A stretch of DNA of 17,405 bases from Gammaproteobacteria bacterium (GTDB lineage: Bacteria; Pseudomonadota; Gammaproteobacteria; UBA12402), in the NCBI GenBank assembly GCA_028282395.1, contig JANQHY010000230.1, positions 1 through 17,405 on the forward strand. Reading direction: 5' to 3'. Made by a program: the position numbers and the translations under genes. Below are positions 12,766-17,405 of this stretch, piece by piece. The notes under the pieces were generated by a model. That model was not told the DNA's origin and did not search any database. It saw only the letters and a program-made list of their open reading frames with translations. Numbering within the stretch: position 1 is the stretch's first letter; every line of letters begins with the position of its first letter.

Positions 12766-14883
12766 TTGAAAAATCCTATGCAATGTTCAGTGAAATACCA
12801 TAATATACCAGTAATTTTATCACTGATACTATTTCTATTATTTGCTTTATTGATTATACCGCTTTCAGCATCAGCCAAGGTAGTTAATAACTATTCAACT
12901 AGCGACATGTTGCTAAACTACCGCAGCGCCGAACCAGGTCAGAAAATTATTGCGATGCTGCATATCCATCCTAAAACTGGGTGGCATGTCTACTGGAAAA
13001 ATCCTGGTGACTCAGGGCTAGCGCCTGAACACCAATGGAATTTACCACCAGGTATCAGCGCCGGTGAGCAGCAATATCTTCCACCTACACGCATGCAAGT
13101 TGGTGATTTGGTAAATTTTGGTTATAAGGGAGATGCCTATTATTTTATTCCTATCACAATTGATAAGCAGATTAAAATGGGCGACTACCAGTTAAACGTT
13201 ACCAGTGACTGGCTAATATGTGAAGATATCTGCGTACCGGAACAGGCAACATTTACGTTGCCATTAACGATTGCTAAGCAGAAAGCCCCTAGTAGCGCAT
13301 CTGCGCTGATTGCGCAGCAGTATGGCAAGCTAGCTAAGCTATTACCATCAGCAGAGTACTTTACTACAGCAGATAGCCTAACACTTATCATTCCCAAGAC
13401 AGCATTACCACAAGCAATTAAAAGCGTCTATTTTTATCCAGAGCAAGAGAGTCTGCTTGCTATTAATGGTAAAGCAAAAATTACAACGGTGGATAGCCAC
13501 TATCATATTACTCTAAAGCGCGACTTTGCTGAACCATTAGCGCTAACTCGCGGCATTTTGCAGGTTGAATATACGGATGCTCAACCAAAGCACTATTATC
13601 AAATACAGGCTAAACGTACGATGATGCCAATGCAGTTTCTAACAACAAAAGTCCTGCAGGCTCTACTATTCGCTTTTCTTGGTGGACTAATTTTGAATGT
13701 CATGCCTTGTGTTTTCCCAATATTGGCGCTGAAAGCACTCTCTATCAGTCAAAATCGTGATCAACGCTACTGGCAGAATGTTAGCAATGCCCTATTTTAT
13801 ATGCTGGGGATTCTACTAACTTTTACTGTCATTGCTAGTATTCTACTAACATTACGTTTATTTGGACATGCTGTAGGCTGGGGTTATCAACTCCAATCCC
13901 CCATTATCATTGCTCTACTTGCCTATCTGTTTTTCTTCTTGGCATTATGCTTCACTGGCTACGTCCATATTGGCACCTCTCTAATGGGATTAGGTCAAGG
14001 TTTGACCACATCTAAACACCACAGCATAGCGAGTTTTTTCACTGGCATTCTGGCTGTTTTTGTTGCTAGCCCATGTACAGTACCATTTATGGCAACAGCG
14101 ATCGGCTTCGCCTTTACACAACCTGCGGCCGTAGCCATTACAATTATTCTGGCATTAGGTTTTGGCTTTGCCATACCATTATTGCTGATAGCAATATTTC
14201 CCCCTTTAACAAAGTGCCTACCTAAACCAGGCGCCTGGACAAAAGTTTTTCAGGAGTTTTTGGCTTTTTTACTGTTTGCTAGTGTTGTTTGGCTACTATG
14301 GGTTTTAATACAGCAAGCTGAGCATACCTCCGTCCTGCTTGTGATGTTGGGCCTACTTGGATTGGCATTTGCTATCTGGTTAAGCGACAAACTACAAAAG
14401 CGCGCTAGTTGGTTACGTTATAGTAGCATCGTGATCATAGTCATCATCGCTTTTTACCCTATCGTACTGCTTAATCAGCAATCATCAAAAGTGATGAGTA
14501 AAGGAATTGCGGAACCTTTTAGTGAAGCAAAATTAAATGAAGCATTGAGCAAGCAGCAATTAGTATTAGTCAATCAAACTGCTGCTTGGTGCCTGACCTG
14601 TAAGTACAATGAGAAAGTAGCACTTTCCACGGAACCATTTTATCAGGCTGTGAAAAAGTATCAGGTACGCTACCTTGTCGGTGATTGGACAAATCGCAAT
14701 CCGGAGATACTAAGCTACTTGAGAGAATTTAATCGTGATGGTGTTCCCCTCTACGTTATTTACGACTATAATGGTAAGACAACAGTTTTACCGCAACTGT
14801 TAACGACAAAGCGGGTTGTTGCAGCAATTGAACAAGCGGCAGCAACAAAACACAAGGAGAGCAATGATGAAGACAATCATTAA
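12766..14883 (+). CDS. dsbD: Thiol:disulfide interchange protein, DsbD family (ScsB-like)
   Basis: DsbD-type proteins take electrons from cytosolic thioredoxin and pass them across the inner membrane to periplasmic partners. All three redox modules are visible in 705 aa. A signal segment (about residues 14-38) comes first. The N-terminal domain resembles ScsB rather than classical E. coli DsbD (IHPKTGWHVYWKNPGDSGLA and DWLICEDICVPE, Cys152/Cys156). The membrane domain (about 288-570) has its cysteines in NVMPCVFP (Cys315) and ASPCTVPF (Cys437). The C-terminal thioredoxin-like domain carries WCLTCK (Cys609/Cys612). The start is TTG at 12766, because AGGAGA lies 5-6 nt before it, while the first ATG (12778) is too far from that site. 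The redoxin gene overlaps its 3' end by about 17-20 bp, marking the probable electron acceptor. Confidence 0.93.
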   Translation: MKNPMQCSVKYHNIPVILSLILFLLFALLIIPLSASAKVVNNYSTSDMLLNYRSAEPGQKIIAMLHIHPKTGWHVYWKNPGDSGLAPEHQWNLPPGISAGEQQYLPPTRMQVGDLVNFGYKGDAYYFIPITIDKQIKMGDYQLNVTSDWLICEDICVPEQATFTLPLTIAKQKAPSSASALIAQQYGKLAKLLPSAEYFTTADSLTLIIPKTALPQAIKSVYFYPEQESLLAINGKAKITTVDSHYHITLKRDFAEPLALTRGILQVEYTDAQPKHYYQIQAKRTMMPMQFLTTKVLQALLFAFLGGLILNVMPCVFPILALKALSISQNRDQRYWQNVSNALFYMLGILLTFTVIASILLTLRLFGHAVGWGYQLQSPIIIALLAYLFFFLALCFTGYVHIGTSLMGLGQGLTTSKHHSIASFFTGILAVFVASPCTVPFMATAIGFAFTQPAAVAITIILALGFGFAIPLLLIAIFPPLTKCLPKPGAWTKVFQEFLAFLLFASVVWLLWVLIQQAEHTSVLLVMLGLLGLAFAIWLSDKLQKRASWLRYSSIVIIVIIAFYPIVLLNQQSSKVMSKGIAEPFSEAKLNEALSKQQLVLVNQTAAWCLTCKYNEKVALSTEPFYQAVKKYQVRYLVGDWTNRNPEILSYLREFNRDGVPLYVIYDYNGKTTVLPQLLTTKRVVAAIEQAAATKHKESNDEDNH

Positions 14884-15493
14884 CAGACTATTTAATTTAA
14901 CTATTTCTATTATACTGTTATCGACTGTAGCTAGTGCTGCAACTCTACAGATTGGTCAGCCAGCACACAACTTCTCAGCTACAACAATTAATGGCAAACA
15001 GATTAATTTATTACAATACATTGGTAACGGCATTGCTGTCATTGAGTGGTATGATCCAGACTGCCCGTTTGTCTTAAAGCATTATAATGTACAGAATATG
15101 CAACAGCTACAGCGTGAATATACGGCTAAAGGGGTAAAATGGATAAGAATTTATTCTAGCCACGAGGGATCACCACGCTATGTTAACCAAGAGCAAGCGA
15201 AAGCACTCGTCAATAAACGCCAAGTGCCTACACAGGTTATTAATATTCTCGATCCAGATGGCAGGATAGGACGCCTTTATGGGGCAAAAGTAGCGTTATA
15301 TATGGTAATTATCGATCATGGCAAAATCGTCTATACAGGCGCAATTGATGATCGCCCCTCGACTAAATCACAGGATATTCCAAGCTCTGAAAATTATGTG
15401 CGTAAGGCATTGAATGAACTTCTGGCAGGCAACCCAGTCAGTCAACCAAGAACAAAACCTTACGGCTGTAGTATTAAATATGCGAAAAACTAA
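14867..15493 (+). CDS. Exported thioredoxin-fold redoxin (AhpC/TSA-like), likely DsbD partner
   Basis: The 208-aa product has a signal peptide (KTIINRLFNLTISIILLSTVASA) followed by a redoxin domain beginning LQIGQPAHNFSATTINGK. The active-site segment is EWYDPDCPFVLKHYNVQNMQ with a single cysteine (Cys66) in place of a CxxC, as in peroxiredoxin-like members of this group. Further family marks are KGVKWIRIYSS, ILDPDGRIGRLYGAKVALYMVIID, VYTGAIDDRPS, NYVRKALNELLAG and the C-terminal PYGCSIKY, whose Cys201 may be the resolving cysteine. It is expected in the periplasm, reducing peroxides or oxidised thiols with electrons from the overlapping DsbD-like gene. GGAG at 14856-14859 suits the ATG at 14867 (7 nt) better than the adjacent ATG at 14864 (4 nt). 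Confidence 0.88.
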   Translation: MKTIINRLFNLTISIILLSTVASAATLQIGQPAHNFSATTINGKQINLLQYIGNGIAVIEWYDPDCPFVLKHYNVQNMQQLQREYTAKGVKWIRIYSSHEGSPRYVNQEQAKALVNKRQVPTQVINILDPDGRIGRLYGAKVALYMVIIDHGKIVYTGAIDDRPSTKSQDIPSSENYVRKALNELLAGNPVSQPRTKPYGCSIKYAKN

Positions 15494-15510
15494 CAACGGA
15501 TAAACACTAT

Positions 15511-15545
15511 TATTTCTAATTACACTCTTTGAAAGGTTAGAAATA
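15511..15545 (+). terminator. AT-rich inverted repeat after the redox operon, possible terminator
   Basis: TATTTCTAA (15511-15519) and TTAGAAATA (15537-15545) are perfect 9-bp inverse copies starting 18 bp after the redoxin stop. The 17-base spacer holds CTTTGAAAG, itself palindromic. There is almost no GC pairing and no T-run, so termination is only one reading and an operator or insertion scar is another. From here to about 15779 the sequence is AT-rich with no gene I can support. Confidence 0.3.
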
Positions 15546-15779
15546 TGATAATGTGCTTCTTTTATAAAGCATTCCATAGTGCTTATAAAAACTCAATTTA
15601 CCAATATGCCATTACTGCATGGTTTTCTCTATTAAAATTTCTTAAATAAATTAGCATTCACTAGCTAACTAACGCTATTAATCGATCAAGCTGTGCCAAG
15701 TAAATTTTTAATTTATGTAAGATATAGCATATTTTTTATATGTTCAGATAATAGACATGTGAGCTTCGGTAAATAGCGC

Positions 15780-15808
15780 TTGATTAAAAAAATAGCTCGT
15801 GCTAGGAT
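15780..15808 (+). promoter_or_regulatory. Candidate promoter of the trb conjugation operon
   Basis: TTGATT (15780-15785) and TAGGAT (15803-15808) are 17 bp apart, with transcription expected near 15815. The position, about 80 bp before trbC and with no conjugation gene upstream in the window, fits an operon promoter. Box matches are moderate. Confidence 0.4.
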
Positions 15809-15840
15809 TTTTGCCTAAATTAAAAAAGTGCAGAAATATA

Positions 15841-15877
15841 GGCGCCAACGATTGCGCCCTCCAACTAATGTAATTAG
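15841..15877 (+). promoter_or_regulatory. Two adjacent palindromes in the trbC leader
   Basis: GGCGC (15841-15845) and GCGCC (15854-15858) form a GC-rich hairpin, and CTAAT-gta-ATTAG (15865-15877) is a perfect palindrome 15 bp before the trbC start. They lie between the candidate promoter and the ribosome binding site. They could be an operator for a transfer repressor or an RNA structure limiting translation. Confidence 0.4.
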
Positions 15878-15891
15878 ACAAAGGTAAAATT

Positions 15892-16209
15892 ATGAGAAGA
15901 TCACTACCTGAACGAGTCCATATGCTGGCAAAAATAATTATTTTGTTTCCATTTTCCGTTGCCTGGGCCGCGGATACTGGATTACCATGGGAATCACCGC
16001 TCCATAAAATTTTAATCTCGTTAACTGGACCTGTCGCACACTTTTTGGGAGTCATTGCCATTATGCTATCTGGATTTGGTATCGCTTTTGGCGAAGCTGG
16101 TAGCGGGATGCGACGCATGTTCCAAGTTGTTTTAGGGCTGTCGATTGCTTTTACTGCCGCATCACTACTTAGTAGTTTATTTGGCATTACCAGTGGCACT
16201 GGCTTTTAA
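15892..16209 (+). CDS. trbC: Conjugal transfer prepilin TrbC (VirB2 family)
   Basis: The 105-aa protein has a long prepilin-type signal (basic MRRSLPER, hydrophobic KIIILFPFSV, likely cut at AWA-AD near residue 26). The family core GLPWESPLHKILISLTGPVA follows, then two membrane helices (about 47-63 and 78-98) separated by GFGIAFGEAGSGMRR. TrbC/VirB2 is the major pilin subunit of type IV secretion mating systems; it is held in the inner membrane before assembly and in IncP plasmids is cyclised. The start has AAAGG upstream. In IncP plasmids and many ICEs trbB (an ATPase) directly precedes trbC, but here the upstream neighbour is the redoxin gene about 400 bp away, so trbC starts the visible cluster. 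Confidence 0.92.
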   Translation: MRRSLPERVHMLAKIIILFPFSVAWAADTGLPWESPLHKILISLTGPVAHFLGVIAIMLSGFGIAFGEAGSGMRRMFQVVLGLSIAFTAASLLSSLFGITSGTGF

Positions 16210-16222
16210 AGGGGCACAGTAA

Positions 16223-16477
16223 ATGGAAACGCCAGGTTACCGTATTCCTCTGCATCAATCATTGACAACACCTATTTTACTTGCTGGGCTACCGAGACGA
16301 TTGGCAATTCTTCACACAACAATTGCCGCAGCAGTAGTACTTGGGCTGCAAGAGATCTATTTACTCCCTGTCTTTCTCGTCACTCACCTGCTTGCTATGC
16401 TACTCACCAAACACGATGCCTATTTTTTTGAAGTTATCCTGCGCCACCTGCGGAAAAAATTGTATTATGATGTGTAG
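16223..16477 (+). CDS. trbD: Conjugal transfer protein TrbD (VirB3 family)
   Basis: The 84-aa product matches the small inner-membrane VirB3/TrbD component: YRIPLHQSLTTPILLAGLPR at the N-terminus, hydrophobic helices at about 27-43 and 45-61, and a C-terminal HDAYFFEVILRHLRKKLYYD. VirB3 proteins associate with the VirB4/TrbE ATPase at the base of the secretion channel and help pilus biogenesis. AAGGGG lies 9 nt before the ATG. It follows trbC by 13 bp and precedes trbE by 12 bp, the standard trbC-D-E order. Confidence 0.92.
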   Translation: METPGYRIPLHQSLTTPILLAGLPRRLAILHTTIAAAVVLGLQEIYLLPVFLVTHLLAMLLTKHDAYFFEVILRHLRKKLYYDV

Positions 16478-16489
16478 CGGACAACAGTA

Positions 16490-17405
16490 ATGATCAATTT
16501 GAAAACTTACCGTAATACCTCCCCGCGCTTAGCAGATCTTATTCCCTGGGCTGCACTGGTTCGTCCTGATGTTGTTCTCAATAAAGATGGTTCACTACAA
16601 AGCACACTAACCTTTCGTGGCCCTGATGTCGAATCTTCGACAGAATCACAATTAATCGCCACCATGGCAAAATTTAACAATATGCTAAAACGACTCGGTA
16701 GTGGTTGGGTCGTTTATGTTGAATCACAACGGCAGCCATGTAATCGCTACTTTTCCCCGGGCCATTTCCCTGATGCCGTCAGTGCACTCATTGATGCTGA
16801 ACGGCGACAACAGTTCGCTGATAATTGTAATAATTTTATTAACCACTACTACTTTACTTTACAATGGTTAGCACCGAGCGAAAAATCGTCACGACTATCG
16901 CAATTATTTATCAAAACAGCGCCACAATCATCTCGTGATGAACAAGCTCTTGATTATTTTATTAGCTTACGCAACCAACTGTTTGACCTGCTTGCTGATG
17001 CTTCATGGACTGCAGATCTATTGCAAGATGATGCCCTGCTCACCTATCTACACAGTACCGTATCAGCAAACCCGCATCACGTTCGGATGCCAGAGATCCC
17101 AATGTACCTTGATGCACTGCTAGCCGATACCCCCCTACTAGGTGGCTTAGCAGCAAAATTAGGCGATGCTCATCTACGTGTGGTGTCTCTATTAAGCTTC
17201 CCTGCCACCTCGATGCCGGCACTTCTGGAACAGCTCAACCACTTACCGTTTAGCTACCGCTGGGTTAGCCGCTTTATTGTGCTTGACAAAACCGACGCTG
17301 AGAACCAGCTGAAAGCTCAACGGCGCCGCTGGTTTGCCAAACGCAAAGGATTATTGAACCTGCTGCAAGAGACACTCACACGCCAGGAGAGTCATCTGGT
17401 GAATA
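16490..17405 (+). CDS. trbE: Conjugal transfer ATPase TrbE (VirB4 family), N-terminal 305 residues, runs off the right edge
   Basis: The visible part is the N-terminal domain of TrbE/VirB4, the ATPase that powers pilus assembly and substrate transfer. Signatures are YRNTSPRLADLIPWAALVRP, VVLNKDGSLQSTLTFRGPD, the LNNML-type helix before RLGSGWVVYVESQRQP, YFSPGHFPDAVSALIDAERR, and YRWVSRFIVLDKTDA followed by RRRWFAKRKG. The Walker A and B motifs of the C-terminal ATPase domain should lie beyond the window, so catalytic integrity cannot be checked. The start ATG at 16490 has only a weak GGA upstream, and translation is probably coupled to trbD, which ends 12 bp before. The reading frame is open to the last base with no frameshift seen. 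Full-length members are usually about 800 aa. Confidence 0.92.
   Translation, partial: MINLKTYRNTSPRLADLIPWAALVRPDVVLNKDGSLQSTLTFRGPDVESSTESQLIATMAKFNNMLKRLGSGWVVYVESQRQPCNRYFSPGHFPDAVSALIDAERRQQFADNCNNFINHYYFTLQWLAPSEKSSRLSQLFIKTAPQSSRDEQALDYFISLRNQLFDLLADASWTADLLQDDALLTYLHSTVSANPHHVRMPEIPMYLDALLADTPLLGGLAAKLGDAHLRVVSLLSFPATSMPALLEQLNHLPFSYRWVSRFIVLDKTDAENQLKAQRRRWFAKRKGLLNLLQETLTRQESHLVN

Noticed and set aside
15744..16199. Minus-strand open frame of 151 codons over trbC
   Set aside because: Antisense to trbC, whose prepilin signal, family motifs and operon position are convincing.

Overview
The window looks like part of a moderately AT-rich gammaproteobacterial chromosome. The clues are a MiaE-type tRNA hydroxylase, CvpA, a DeaD-type helicase and a two-module DsbD-family reductase. 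The mix of housekeeping genes, unrecognised lysine-rich proteins, decayed GC-rich repeats and an IncP/ICE-type conjugation cluster would suit a host-associated lineage such as the Legionellales/Coxiellaceae side of the group, but this is inference and the taxon is not proven.

Layout. 1-261 (-) is the N-terminal part of miaE. 296-513 is a 218-bp palindromic, MITE-like element with perfect 27-bp terminal inverted repeats and a possible outward promoter at each end. 626-1595 (+) holds two overlapping unrecognised genes, followed by a degenerate GC-rich repeat array with a period near 20 bp (1717-1866). cvpA (-) follows, then an L,D-transpeptidase-like lipoprotein (+). A (-) pair comes next: a monomeric sarcosine oxidase/SolA-type flavoenzyme followed by an exported helical protein of unknown function. 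From 6238 to 8034 (+) an RRM RNA-binding protein and a DeaD-like DEAD-box helicase form a likely RNA-remodelling operon behind a promoter flanked by an inverted repeat. 8205-9758 (+) encodes a 517-aa charged protein of unknown function. Two small unknown (-) genes lie in very AT-rich DNA, followed by an MHS-family transporter (-). A compact divergent promoter region separates this transporter from a rightward operon of an exported PPC/DUF296 protein, a DsbD/ScsB-like transmembrane reductase and an exported redoxin, which probably form a periplasmic thiol-redox module. The window ends in trbC-trbD-trbE(partial), the start of a conjugative type IV secretion operon.

How the genes may work together. 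The DsbD-like protein would carry electrons across the inner membrane to the periplasmic redoxin encoded immediately downstream. The RRM protein and helicase probably act together on structured RNA. TrbC (prepilin), TrbD and TrbE (ATPase) are consecutive parts of a mating-pair apparatus that must continue beyond the right edge. No rRNA, tRNA, CRISPR array or transposase gene was seen. The least explained parts are the palindromic element at 296-513, the overlapping gene pair at 626-1595, the 517-aa protein at 8205-9758 and the exported protein at 3396-4586.
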